DNA of 64,000 nucleotides from Nonomuraea spiralis (GTDB lineage: Bacteria > Actinomycetota > Actinomycetes > Streptosporangiales > Streptosporangiaceae): contig NZ_BMRC01000030.1 in the NCBI RefSeq assembly GCF_014648435.1, positions 47,430 through 111,429 of the forward strand. The letters are read 5' to 3'. Under the pieces are notes generated by a model. The model searched no databases. It was not told the DNA's origin and saw only the letters and a program-made list of their open reading frames with translations. This document shows positions 53,149-63,400 of this stretch, piece after piece (positions within the stretch are counted from its first letter, which is position 1; each line of letters begins with the position of its first letter). The position numbers and the translations under genes are program-made.

Positions 53149-56118
53149 GTGCATGACAACCGTTTGATCGTCGAGGGACGGCTGGCGCGTTTCGTCCAGC
53201 AGTTCCTGCCCGCCGCCCTCTACCGGGAACGGCGGCCCCTCGCCGTCGAGGCGTGGGACGTGCCGGGCGAGCCGGTGCCCCCACCGGTGGCGTTCGCGGC
53301 CGGCTACCGGCCGGTCACGCTGCCGCACCGGTGGGGCGCCCCCTGGGGCACGACCTGGTTCCACGTGACCGGCCGGGTGCCGGAGGAGATCCCCCCGGGC
53401 ACCCGGCTGGAGCTCGTCGTCGACCTGGGCTTCTCCGGGCCGCGTCCCGGGTTCCAGGCCGAGGGGCTCGCGTACCTGCCCGACGGCTCGCTCATCAAGG
53501 CCGTGGCGCCGCGTAGCTCCCACCTGCCGTGGGACCCGGCCCAGCCGTCCATCGACCTGTACGTGGAGGCGGCGGCGAACCCGGAACTCGCCGGCGAGAA
53601 CACCTACGAGCCGACCACCTTGGGCGACCGCGCGACGGCGGGCAGCGGGCCGCTCTACACGGCCAGGTCGTTCGACGTGGCGCTGCTGGACGTCGGGGTG
53701 TGGGAGCTGGCGCAGGACATCTGGACGCTGGACGGGCTGATGCGCGAGCTGAGCCCGGAGTCGGCGCGACGGTGGGAGATCCTGCGCGCGCTGGAGCGGA
53801 TGCTCGACGCCGTCGACCCTGCCGCCGTCTCGGCCACCGCGGCGGCCGGACGCGCGGCGCTGGCCGGGGTACTGGCCAGCCCGGCCGCGGCCAGCAGCCA
53901 CCGGATCGTCGCCGTCGGCCACGCGCACATCGACTCGGCCTGGTTGTGGCCGGTGCGCGAGACGATCCGCAAGTGCGCGCGCACGTTCGCCAGCGCGGTG
54001 ACGCTCATGGACGAGCACCCCGAGTACCGCTTCGCCTGCTCCTCCGCCCAGCAGCTCGCCTGGGTGAAGCAGTACTACCCGGCGCTGTTCGAGCGCATCA
54101 GGAAGAAGGTGGCCACCGGGCAGTTCATCCCGGTCGGCGGCATGTGGGTCGAACCCGACATCAACATGCCCGGCGGCGAGTCGCTGGCCCGCCAGTTCCT
54201 GTACGGCAAGCAGTTCTTCCTCCAGGAGTTCGGCGTGGACACCCTGGAGGCGTGGGTGCCGGACACGTTCGGCTACTCGGCCGCGCTGCCGCAGATCATC
54301 GCCGCCTCCGGCAGCCGCTGGTTCCTCACCCAGAAGATCTCCTGGAACCAGGTCAACCAGATCCCGCACAGCACCTTCCTGTGGGAGGGCATCGACGGCA
54401 CCCGGATCTTCACCCACTTCCCGCCCGCCGACACCTACATCTCCGAGCTGTCCGGCGCCGAACTCGCCCACGCCGCGCGCAGCTACAAGGAGAAGGGCGC
54501 GGCCGGGACCTCGCTCGTGCCGTTCGGCTGGGGCGACGGCGGCGGCGGCCCGACCCGCGAGATGCTCGCCGCCGCCGAGCGGCTCCGATCACTGGAAGGC
54601 TCGCCGGCGGTGACCATCGACTCGCCGCAGGCCTTCTTCGAGCAGGCCGAGGCCGAGTACGAGAACCCGCCGGTGTGGTCGGGCGAGCTCTACCTCGAAC
54701 TGCACCGCGGGGCCCTGACCAGCCAGCATCTCACCAAGCAGGGCAACCGCCGCAACGAGCACCTGCTGCGCGAGGCCGAGCTGTGGGCCACGACCGCCGC
54801 CGTCCGCGAGGGGGCCGCCTACCCCTACGACGAGCTGACCGACATCTGGCACACCGTGCTGCTGCAGCAGTTCCACGACGTGCTGCCCGGCACCTCGATC
54901 GCCTGGGTGCACCGCGAGGTCGAGCAGAACAACGCCGACGTCCAGGAGAGGCTGCGCCGCGTCATCGACGACAGCGTGCGGGTCCTCGCCGGGGACGGTG
55001 ACCTGGAGCTCGCCACGGACGGGCTCGGCATCCAGGCGCGCGCCGAGCACCCGGCGGGCGTCTCCCTCACCGAGGACGACGCCAGATTCGTGCTCGACAA
55101 CGGCCTCGTCCGGGCCGTGATCGACCGCCGGGGCCACCTGGTGTCGCTGCGCGACGCCGGCAGCGGCCGCGAGGCGATCGCGCCGGGAGCGGCGGGCCAC
55201 CGGCTGGTGCTGCACCGGGACGTCCCCAACGAGTGGGACGCCTGGGACATCGACGAGCACTACCGCCGCGTCGCCCGCGACGTCGACGAGGTCGAGAGCC
55301 TGGAGACCGGCGACGGGGAAGTCGTCGTCACCCGCCGCTTCGGCGACTCGACGATCAGGCAGACGCTCCGGCTGCTCCCCGGATCCGCCGCACTCGACCT
55401 GGCCTGCGAGGTCGACTGGCACGAGCGCCACACCCTGCTCAAGCTCGTCTTCCCCCTGGACGTGCACGCCGACAGGTTCGCCGCCGAGACCCAGTTCGGC
55501 CACGTGTACCGGCCCACCCACACCAACACCTCCTGGGACGCCGCCCGCTTCGAGGTGTGCGCGCACCGCTGGATCCACGTCGGCGAACCCGGGTACGGCG
55601 TGGCCATCGCCAACGAGTCGACGTACGGCCACGACGTGGCGCGGCACACCCGCCAGGACGGCGGCACGACCACGACGGTCGGCCTGTCCATGCTGCGCGG
55701 GCCGATGTTCCCCGATCCCGGATCCGACCTCGGCAGGCACACGCTCGCCTACTCGATCAGGCCGAACGCCGGCATCCGCGAGGCCGTCGCCGAGGGGTAC
55801 CGCGCGAACCTGCCCGCGCGTGCCGTGCGCGGGGCGCGGGAGGTCGAGCCGCTGGTACGGGTCTCGCACCCGGCCGTGATCGTGGAGGCGGTCAAGCTCG
55901 CCGAAGACCGCAGCGGCGACGTCATCGTCCGCCTGTACGAGTCGGAGGGGACCAGGGCGCCCGTACGCGTCGAGTGCGTCGGGGACGCGCGCTTCGTGGA
56001 CCTGATCGAACGCGACGTCGAGCCGCCCGCGGGTGCCGAGTTCGAGCCGGGGGCCGTGTCGCTGACGCTGCGCCCGTTCCAGCTGGTCACCCTGCGCTTC
56101 ACAGCAACTGGTCGATGA
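53149..56118 (+). CDS. GH38 alpha-mannosidase
   Basis: 989 residues from the GTG at 53149 (GGAAAGAG upstream). N-terminal beta-sandwich, then the GH38 catalytic domain: zinc ligands H260 and D262 in GHAHIDSAWLW, nucleophile D337 in MWVEPDINMPGGE, PDTFGYSAALPQI, and the loop FGWGDGGGGPTREM. The central three-helix domain has LWATTAAVREGAAYPY and LLQQFHDVLPGTSIAWVHRE. The C-terminal beta-super-sandwich runs to FQLVTLRFTATGR. It is a cytosolic retaining alpha-mannosidase (Zn-dependent). Its 3' end overlaps the LacI gene by 20 bases, tail to tail. Confidence 0.95.
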   Translation: MHDNRLIVEGRLARFVQQFLPAALYRERRPLAVEAWDVPGEPVPPPVAFAAGYRPVTLPHRWGAPWGTTWFHVTGRVPEEIPPGTRLELVVDLGFSGPRPGFQAEGLAYLPDGSLIKAVAPRSSHLPWDPAQPSIDLYVEAAANPELAGENTYEPTTLGDRATAGSGPLYTARSFDVALLDVGVWELAQDIWTLDGLMRELSPESARRWEILRALERMLDAVDPAAVSATAAAGRAALAGVLASPAAASSHRIVAVGHAHIDSAWLWPVRETIRKCARTFASAVTLMDEHPEYRFACSSAQQLAWVKQYYPALFERIRKKVATGQFIPVGGMWVEPDINMPGGESLARQFLYGKQFFLQEFGVDTLEAWVPDTFGYSAALPQIIAASGSRWFLTQKISWNQVNQIPHSTFLWEGIDGTRIFTHFPPADTYISELSGAELAHAARSYKEKGAAGTSLVPFGWGDGGGGPTREMLAAAERLRSLEGSPAVTIDSPQAFFEQAEAEYENPPVWSGELYLELHRGALTSQHLTKQGNRRNEHLLREAELWATTAAVREGAAYPYDELTDIWHTVLLQQFHDVLPGTSIAWVHREVEQNNADVQERLRRVIDDSVRVLAGDGDLELATDGLGIQARAEHPAGVSLTEDDARFVLDNGLVRAVIDRRGHLVSLRDAGSGREAIAPGAAGHRLVLHRDVPNEWDAWDIDEHYRRVARDVDEVESLETGDGEVVVTRRFGDSTIRQTLRLLPGSAALDLACEVDWHERHTLLKLVFPLDVHADRFAAETQFGHVYRPTHTNTSWDAARFEVCAHRWIHVGEPGYGVAIANESTYGHDVARHTRQDGGTTTTVGLSMLRGPMFPDPGSDLGRHTLAYSIRPNAGIREAVAEGYRANLPARAVRGAREVEPLVRVSHPAVIVEAVKLAEDRSGDVIVRLYESEGTRAPVRVECVGDARFVDLIERDVEPPAGAEFEPGAVSLTLRPFQLVTLRFTATGR

Positions 56119-57133
56119 ACTCCAGGAGGGTGGCGAGGTCGGGGGCGGCCTGACCGCCCGCGGTCGTGCGGCCGACGACGAGCTTCGGCGTGAAGTCGGC
56201 CGCCGTGCCCGGCGCGATCAAGTGTCGCGCCGCCGCGTCGCCGAGCGCGGGCAGGTTGGGGTCGATGGTCGTCAGGAACCCCGACCTGCGCTGTGGCGGG
56301 TCCATCGAGAAGTGGTCGTGGCCGACCAGCGCGACGTCCTCCGGGATCCGCCGGCCGTGGGCGCGCAGGCCGACGTAGGCGCCGTAGGCGATGAAGTCGT
56401 TGGCGCAGAAGATCGCGTCGACCTCGGTGCCCGCCTCGATCAGCCGGTTGACGGCCTGGAGACCCCACGCCTTCGACCAGTCGCCGTAGATCGGCTCCAC
56501 CGCATGCCCGGCGGCGGCGAGGGTCTCCACGAACCCGCGCGTGCGCAGCTCGGCGCCCCGCTCGCTGCCCTCCGCGATGTGCGCGATCTTCGTCCTGCCG
56601 AGTGACAGCAGGTGCTCGGCGGCCAGCCGCCCCGCGCCGCGGTCGTCGGGCAGGAACGAGACGTCGGCCGGGTCGTCGGACTCGCAGAAGGCGTAGGCGA
56701 CGGGACAGGACAGCCGGCCGGAGACGGACGGGTAGAGGCCCGACGGCCCCGACCCGATGACCAGCACGGCGTCGACGTGGCGGGCCTCAAGGTCGCGGAC
56801 GAACCGGGAGCGCCGCTGGTCGCTCTCGGCCGCGTCGCACACGAGCGTGGCCAGCCCGGCCGCGGCCAGCCTGCGCTCGGCGCCGCGCAGCACCATGCTG
56901 CTGAAGATCTCCGAGGCGTCCTCGATGATGATCCCGACCAGCTCGCTCCGCCCCCTGGCGAAGGACTTGGCCAGGGCGTTGGGCCGGAAGTCGAGGCGTT
57001 CCACGGCGTCGTGGATGCGCCTGCGGGTCTCCTCGGAGGCGCGTCCGGTGTTGTTGAGCACCTTCGACACCAGCGACACCGACACCCCGGCGGCCGCGGC
57101 GACGTCCGCGAGGGTAGCGGCCTTGCGCGCCAT
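56099..57133 (-). CDS. LacI-family transcriptional regulator
   Basis: 344 residues from the ATG at 57133 (GGGAGGGAAGGA upstream; an in-frame start at 57157 has no such site). HTH at about 6-26 (TLADVAAAAGVSVSLVSKVL), then the hinge with LDFRPNALAKSFARGRSELV. Periplasmic-binding-protein-like sensor domain with VDAVLVIGSG, VDAIFCANDFIAYGAYVGLR, VALVGHDHF and LVVGRTT. It is divergent from the ABC transporter genes. The 34-bp palindrome 80 bases upstream of its start is the obvious binding site. Confidence 0.92.
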   Translation of the reverse strand: MARKAATLADVAAAAGVSVSLVSKVLNNTGRASEETRRRIHDAVERLDFRPNALAKSFARGRSELVGIIIEDASEIFSSMVLRGAERRLAAAGLATLVCDAAESDQRRSRFVRDLEARHVDAVLVIGSGPSGLYPSVSGRLSCPVAYAFCESDDPADVSFLPDDRGAGRLAAEHLLSLGRTKIAHIAEGSERGAELRTRGFVETLAAAGHAVEPIYGDWSKAWGLQAVNRLIEAGTEVDAIFCANDFIAYGAYVGLRAHGRRIPEDVALVGHDHFSMDPPQRRSGFLTTIDPNLPALGDAAARHLIAPGTAADFTPKLVVGRTTAGGQAAPDLATLLEFIDQLL

Positions 57134-57212
57134 CAGTTCCTTCCCTCCCGGTGACAACGGGTTACATCCACATTTCTCCGGACGCTTGACAAAGTAGCAG
57201 GATCAGCAAGAC

Positions 57213-57246
57213 CATGGCGATGGTCAACCGGTTGACCATCGCCATG
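57213..57246. promoter_or_regulatory. Perfect 34-bp palindrome, probable LacI operator
   Basis: The half-site CATGGCGATGGTCAACC (57213-57229) is followed exactly by its reverse complement to 57246. The centre CCGG and the inner GGTCAACCGGTTGACC agree with LacI-family operators (central CpG). A consensus TTGACA (57186-57191) lies just upstream. It sits in the divergent gap between LacI and the transporter operon. Confidence 0.82.
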
Positions 57247-57342
57247 AATCCGCCGGCACGCCACTGCTGCCCGCGTGAGCCCCCCGCGGTCACGACACCG
57301 CCCGAGCTCGATCGCCACCATGCCCGCAAAGAGGGATTCGTC

Positions 57343-58722
57343 ATGCTTTATCACAAAAACTGGCGGCTCGCCGGTATCGCGATGACCGGCATCATAGCTC
57401 TCACCGCCTGTTCGTCCGGACGTCCCGATGCCGGGGCGGACCCGGACGCCAAGGTGACGATCCACGTCGGCAACATGCCCACCAAGGACAACGCCGACAA
57501 TCTCGCCCTGTTCAACAAGCAGGTCGCGGCCTTCCAGAAGCTCCACCCGAACATCACCGTGGTGGGCGAGGAGACCAAGTTCGACCCGCAGACGTTCGCC
57601 GCCCTCGTCGCCGGTGGCTCGATGCCCACCACGATGCAGGTGCCGTACACCAACATCCAGCAGCTCGCCCTCAACGGCCAGGTACGCGACATCACCGACC
57701 TCGTCAAGGGCGACGCGGTGCTCTCCAAGCTCAACCCGGCCGTCGCCAAGCAGACGCAGAACGCGCAAGGCCGCACCTTCGGCGTCGTCTCGGCCGCGTA
57801 CACGATGGCCTTCATCTACAACAGGGCGCTGTACGAGAAGGCGGGCCTCGACCCCGACGCCCCGCCGAAGACCTGGGACGAGGTGCGCGCCAACGCCAGG
57901 GCGATCAGCAAGTCGAGCGACGCGGCCGGCTTCACGATCGCGACCACGACGAACTCCGGCGGCTGGATCCTCACCACGATGGCCTACGCCAACGGCAGCG
58001 CCATCCAGCAGCGCGAGGGCGACACCATCACGTCCACGATCGACGCGGCCGGCGTGAAGGACGCGCTGACCCTCCTGCACGACGTCCGGTGGACCGACCA
58101 GGCGGCGGGCAAGAACTTCCTGCTGAGCCAGGACGACATGCGCAACTCCATCGCCGCCGGGCGGATCGGGCAGACCGTCCTCGGCGCCGACCTCTACCGC
58201 GACCTCGTCGGCAACCGCGACATGCCCGGCGACGACCTGGGCATCGCACCGCTCCCGCAGTCGGCCACCGGCATCGGCACGCTGGGCGGCGGCGACATCG
58301 CCGTCGTCAGCCCCAAGGCCGCCCCGACCGAGGCGGCCGCCGCGCTGGAGTGGGTGAAGTTCCGGTACCTGAACCGCTTCCTCGACCAGCAGGCCGCGGT
58401 CGAGTGGGCCGAGACGTCCAAGGCGGGCGGCCTGCCCGTGGGGGCCCCCGAGGTGCCGCTGTTCTCGCCGGAGATCTACGACCGCTACCTGACCTGGGTC
58501 TCCGACTACGTCAACGTCAAGCGGGACAACTACCGGGCCTACTTCGACAGCCTGGGCAAGCTGCCCATACTCGGCGAGCCGCCCGTGGCCGCGCAGGAGA
58601 CGTACGCGCTCCTCGACGCCGTCACCCAGCAGGTCCTCACCAAGCAGGACGCCGACATCCCGGCGGCGCTCACCCAGGCCCGGACGGACGCGCAGGCGCT
58701 GATCGATGCCGCCGCTCAGTAG
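57343..58722 (+). CDS. ABC transporter sugar-binding lipoprotein
   Basis: 459 residues from the ATG at 57343 (AGAGGGA upstream). The frame extends to 57214 but would include the operator. Lipobox IALTACSS (C23). Family-1 extracellular solute-binding fold: TIHVGNMPTKDNADNLALFN, GSMPTTMQVPYTNIQQLALN, and PLPQSATGIGTLGGGDIAVV. It binds the oligosaccharide released outside. First gene of the transporter operon; it overlaps the permease gene by 17 bases. Confidence 0.92.
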   Translation: MLYHKNWRLAGIAMTGIIALTACSSGRPDAGADPDAKVTIHVGNMPTKDNADNLALFNKQVAAFQKLHPNITVVGEETKFDPQTFAALVAGGSMPTTMQVPYTNIQQLALNGQVRDITDLVKGDAVLSKLNPAVAKQTQNAQGRTFGVVSAAYTMAFIYNRALYEKAGLDPDAPPKTWDEVRANARAISKSSDAAGFTIATTTNSGGWILTTMAYANGSAIQQREGDTITSTIDAAGVKDALTLLHDVRWTDQAAGKNFLLSQDDMRNSIAAGRIGQTVLGADLYRDLVGNRDMPGDDLGIAPLPQSATGIGTLGGGDIAVVSPKAAPTEAAAALEWVKFRYLNRFLDQQAAVEWAETSKAGGLPVGAPEVPLFSPEIYDRYLTWVSDYVNVKRDNYRAYFDSLGKLPILGEPPVAAQETYALLDAVTQQVLTKQDADIPAALTQARTDAQALIDAAAQ

Positions 58723-59593
58723 GTGGGCCCAGCGCGGTGGCCTCGGGAAACTCCTGTTCACCGCGCCCATGCTCATCGTGTTCGGGCTGTTCTCGTGGTG
58801 GCCGATCCTGCGCAGCCTGGTCCTCAGCTTCCAGCGCACCAACCTGGTCACCGACCCGACCTGGGTCGGGCTGCGCAACTTCAGCAGGGTGCTCGCCGAC
58901 CCGCTGCTCGCCACCGCGGCCTGGAACACCGTGTGGTTCACCGCGCTGGCCCTGGTCGTCGGCTTCCCCGTGCCGGTGCTGCTCGCCGTGTTCATCGGGG
59001 AGCTGCGCCGGACCAGGACGATCGCCAGCGTGCTCGTCTACGTGCCGATCATCATCCCGCCGGTCGTGGCGGTGCTGCTGTGGAAGCAGCTCTACGATCC
59101 GAGCGAGTACGGCCTGCTCAACACCGTGGCGGGCTGGGCCGGGCTGGGCCCGTTCCCCTGGTTGCAGAGCGCCGAGACGGCGATGCCCAGCATCGTCGTG
59201 CAGGCGACGTGGGCGGGCTTCGGCACGACGACGATCATCTACGTCGCCGCGCTGATGTCGGTGCCGCCCGAGCTCTACGAGGCGGCCGAGCTCGACGGCG
59301 CCGGGGTGCTGCGCCGGGTGTGGCACATCACGCTGCCGCAGCTGCGCCCGGTCATCCTGCTCATGCTGATCCTCCAGGTGATCGGCACGTTCCAGGTGTT
59401 CACCGAGCCCTACGTCATGACCGGCGGCGGGCCGGACAACAGCACGGTCACGCTGCTCATGCTGATCTTCAAGTACGCCTTCGTCGCCGGCGACTTCGGC
59501 AAGGCGACGGCGCTGAGCCTGATGCTCGCCGTCTTCCTCACCGCCCTGTCCGCGGTGTACCTGCGCGCCACGAGGGGGTGGAAGCGTTCATGA
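58706..59593 (+). CDS. ABC sugar transporter permease (MalF/UgpA type)
   Basis: 295 residues with six TM segments (LFTAPMLIVFGLFSWWPILR first). The EAA loop is PPELYEAAELDGAGVLRRVW then HITLPQLRP, the interface with the ATPase. The C-terminal segment is AVFLTALSAVYLRATRG. It is the first inner-membrane subunit and overlaps both neighbours (ATGA with the second permease). Confidence 0.95.
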   Translation: MPPLSRWAQRGGLGKLLFTAPMLIVFGLFSWWPILRSLVLSFQRTNLVTDPTWVGLRNFSRVLADPLLATAAWNTVWFTALALVVGFPVPVLLAVFIGELRRTRTIASVLVYVPIIIPPVVAVLLWKQLYDPSEYGLLNTVAGWAGLGPFPWLQSAETAMPSIVVQATWAGFGTTTIIYVAALMSVPPELYEAAELDGAGVLRRVWHITLPQLRPVILLMLILQVIGTFQVFTEPYVMTGGGPDNSTVTLLMLIFKYAFVAGDFGKATALSLMLAVFLTALSAVYLRATRGWKRS

Positions 59594-60468
59594 ACGAGCG
59601 TGGCATCCTGTCCACCGGCGAACGCCGCAGGCCGGCGACCCGCGTGGTGTTCACCGGGCTGATCGTGGCCGTGCTCGCCTGCCTCGCGGTCGTCGCGGCC
59701 GGGCCGATCCTCTGGCTGGCCAAGTCGGCGGTGTCGACCTCGCAGGACATCCTGCGCGACCCGTTCGGCTGGTGGCCGAGCGGGATCCGGTGGGACAACC
59801 TCGCCAGGGCGTGGAACGGCATGGACATCGGCCGGGCCCTGGCCAACACGGTCTGGATCGCGGCCGGCAACTGGTTCTTCGGCCTGCTGGTCGCGCTGAC
59901 CGGCGGCTACTCCCTCGCCATCCTGCGTCCGAGGTACGCCGGGGTCGTCTCGGCCGCGGTGATGGCCACCCTGTTCATCCCGGGGGTCGTCTCCCTCGTG
60001 TCGCTGTACCTGACCGTGATCGACGTGCCGGGCATCGGGGCCAACCTGATCGACAGCTACTGGGCCGTGTGGCTGCCCGCCGCCGCGCACGCCTTCAACG
60101 TGCTGCTGGTGAAGAACTTCTTCGCCGAGTTGCCGAAGGAGGTCTTCGAGGCGGCCAAGGTCGACGGGGCCAACTCCTTCGAGGTGTTCCGGCGCATCGT
60201 GCTGCCGATGTCGCGGCCGATCATCGCCGTCGTCTCGCTGCTCACGCTGGTGTCGGCCTGGAAGGAGTTCCTGTGGCCGCTCCTGGTGCTGCCCTCGCCC
60301 GATCTGCAGCCGCTGTCCGTCGTCCTCTACAAGATCTCGGCCACCGCGGAGACCAGCACGCTCATCGCCGCCATGTTCATCGCGGTGATCCTCCCGCTGG
60401 TCTTCTTCCTGCTGTTCCAGAAGCAGTTCCTCCGGAGCGCCGGCCGAGCCGGCGCGGTCAAGGGGTGA
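59590..60468 (+). CDS. ABC sugar transporter permease (MalG/UgpE type)
   Basis: 292 residues with six TM segments. N-terminal VVFTGLIVAVLACLAVVAAG and SKSAV-like linker, then the EAA loop PKEVFEAAKVDGANSFEVFR with RIVLPMSRPI. FPRGV-type sugar permease C-terminus (FFLLFQKQFLRSAGRAGAVK). It forms the channel with the upstream permease. No ATPase gene follows, so a shared MsiK-like ATPase is needed. Confidence 0.95.
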   Translation: MNERGILSTGERRRPATRVVFTGLIVAVLACLAVVAAGPILWLAKSAVSTSQDILRDPFGWWPSGIRWDNLARAWNGMDIGRALANTVWIAAGNWFFGLLVALTGGYSLAILRPRYAGVVSAAVMATLFIPGVVSLVSLYLTVIDVPGIGANLIDSYWAVWLPAAAHAFNVLLVKNFFAELPKEVFEAAKVDGANSFEVFRRIVLPMSRPIIAVVSLLTLVSAWKEFLWPLLVLPSPDLQPLSVVLYKISATAETSTLIAAMFIAVILPLVFFLLFQKQFLRSAGRAGAVKG

Positions 60469-60472
60469 CCCG

Positions 60473-63400
60473 ATGAAAACACTGTCCGCGCTCCTCCTCC
60501 TCACCACCGTGTTAGCCGCCCCCAAGCTTCCCTACTCCAACACCTTCGATCCGTGGAGCATCAGCAGGAGCGGCTCGGCCGAGATCGCCTTCACCGCCAC
60601 CGCCCAGGGCCACACCGGGTCCGCGGTACGCATCGTCAACCAGACTCCGAGCAGCCCGAACACCTACGGGCAGCTCGCCCAGACCGTGCCGGTCAAGCCG
60701 GGCACGCTCTACCGGTTCACCGCCTGGGTGGCCTCGGAAGGGCTGTCGAAGACGGCCGCGCTGCAGGCGGTGCTGAGCCCGGACAGCAGCCAGCGCTTCA
60801 ACTTCCCGATGGGCGCCTACGACTGGCGCCAGGTGTCGTGGACCTACACCACCCTCGCCACCCAGACCAGCTTCTCCCTCCGCATCGTCTCCCAGGACGT
60901 GACCCCCGGCGTACGGCTGGACGACCTGACCATGACCGAGGACGGCGCCGCGCAGAACCTGCTGGCCAACCCCGGCTTCGAGGAACACTCCACCTACTTC
61001 GGGGTCATGAACGACTCCCTGCTCTTCGACCCCGGCACGGCCGCGCTGGAACTGTTCACCGACGCCCGGGACCCGGCCCCCGCCGCCTGGGCCGTCCAGG
61101 ACGCGCGGGGGACGCAGGTCGCCGCAGGCACGGCCGCCTTCACCGACGGGAGCAGCGTGGTGAACCTCGCCTCGCTGCCCAACGGCTTCTACACCTTCAC
61201 CTCGGGCACGCTGAGCACGAGCTTCGGCGTCGTGCCGCCGATGCCCGCCGCCGCGGCCGACTCGCCGTTCGGGGTCGGGCTGCACGGGTACGAGCAGGAG
61301 CTCATCGACGGCATCGCGCGCATCGGCTACACCCACTCGCGCAACGACGTGGGCTGGTCCGCGGTCGAGAAGCAGGCGGGCGTCTACACCTTCGACCGCT
61401 ACGACGCCGGATTCGCCGCCCTGCACGCCGCCGGGATCGAGCCGCTGCCGATCTCGGCCTACCGCAACCCGCTCTACGACGCCAACCGTACGCCCAGCTC
61501 GCCCGAGGGCCTGGCCGCCTACGGACGCTTCACGGCCGCCGTCAACCAGCACTTCGCGAGCTACACCCGGGCGACCGAGGTCTACAACGAGTTCAACATC
61601 AACTTCAACGACGGCCTGTGCGGCCGGACGCCCGCCTGCTACGCCCAGCTCCTCCAGGCGGCCGCCGCGGTCAAGCCGCAAGGAGCGCGGCTGGTGGGCC
61701 CGGCGATCTCCGGCGCCTCGGCCGACTACGTGCGCCAGGTGCTCGAACAGGGCGGCGCGGCGGCGGTGGACGCGGTGTCCGTCCACCCCTACCGCCACCC
61801 CACGCCGCCCGAAGGCATGGACACGCAGATGGCGTCGCTGAGCCAGACCATCGACGCCGCCGCCGGCCGCTCGCTCCCGCTGTGGCTCACCGAGTACGGC
61901 TGGCCGACCCACACCGCGGGTGGCACGACCGACGCCATGCAGGCCGACTACCTGGTGCGCTCGGCGGTGCTCTCCCTGGCCGGCGGCGCCGACCGCCTCT
62001 ACTGGTACGACGCCCGCGACGACGGCACCGATCCGAACAACCAGGAGCACAACTTCGGCGTCTTCGAGGTCCGGCGCGCGACCGCCCGCTACGCCGCCGA
62101 GCCCAAGCCCGCGGCGGTCGCGCAGGCGGTGATGGCGGCCGAACTCGCCGGGCGCACCATCACCCAGCGGGACACCCTGGACGCGACGACGTACTCCTTC
62201 CCGTTCAAGGACGGCGCGGGCGACCTCGACCGCGTCATGTGGGCCTCGGACGGCCCGAGGACCGTGACGCTGCGCACCGCCCAGCCGCTCACCCTCACCG
62301 ACCAGTACGGCGTGCGCACCACCCTGACCCCGCACGCCGGAGCCGTCCAGGTGACCCTGACCGAGCACCCGGTCTACGTCCGCGGCCGGGTCGACTCCCT
62401 CGTCCTCGACCCCGCGCCCGCGATCACGCTGAAGACGTCGCCGACCGTCGCCGACGGCGAGAGCATCGAGGTGCGCGCGGTCGTCGACCGCACCGGCCGC
62501 AACTGCCGCGCCGTCCCCGCCAAGGTCACGATCACCCTGGACGGGCGGCGCCACGACGTCAAGGTCAAGGGTTGCGGCACCGCCGAGACCGTCTTCGACC
62601 TCCCCGCCCCCGCGGGCGGCAAGGCGAGCTGGGTCACCGGCTGGGCCGCGACCGGGAACGAGAAGGTGGCGCGGCTGGCGACACCGACGATCAGGATCAC
62701 CACCCCCGTCGTCGCCGCCGTGGGGGTCGACCTCGTCCGTGACGGCGGCTACCGGGCGCAGGCGTCCGTCTCGCTGGCCAACACCTCCCGCGCGACCCCG
62801 GTGACCCTCGACGGCCTCACCTGGACCCTCGGCAAAGAATCGGGCACGATCGCCGACACCACCACGCTGCAGCCCGGCAAGCAGGTCGCGCACACCATCC
62901 CGCTCCCGTCGCTGCGCGTGTGGGAGCAGGGCTACCTGGAGGTGTCCATCGGGCTGCGCGGCCGTGACGCCCTCCGGCTGCGGCAGTCGGTCGGCGCGGG
63001 ACCCATCGAGCCCGACACCGCCACCACGGTCGCGCCGATCGACCTGGCGGCCGACGCGACCTGGTTCCGCTACACCGCCGACTGGGGCGGGGCCGCCGAC
63101 CTCGGCGGTCCCGTCCGGATCACCCAGACCCCGACGGGGCTGCGCGTGCAGGCGACGGTCCAGGACGACGTGTTCACCCAGAAGAACCCGGCGGGCAACC
63201 TGTACAACGGCGACTCCATCCAGCTCTCCCTCTCGCCCGCGCCGCCCGGCGCCTCCACGGAACGGACCGAGATCGGCCTGGCGCTGACACCCGACGGACC
63301 GGCCGCCTACACCTTCGCCGCCTTCGGCATCGCGATCACCGGCCCGACCCCGGCGGACCGGCTCACGGTGACCAGGACGGGCACCACCACGACCTACGAC

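Noticed and set aside
50809..54471. Minus-strand open frame of 1220 codons antisense to the FAD oxidoreductase and GH38 genes
   Set aside because: Same cause. Catalytic motifs of GH38 and FAD binding are on the plus strand; the antisense product has no recognisable family.
57214..57342. Longer N-terminus of the sugar-binding lipoprotein starting in the palindrome
   Set aside because: It would place 43 residues before the signal peptide and run through the operator. The ATG at 57343 has a ribosome site and gives a normal lipobox position.
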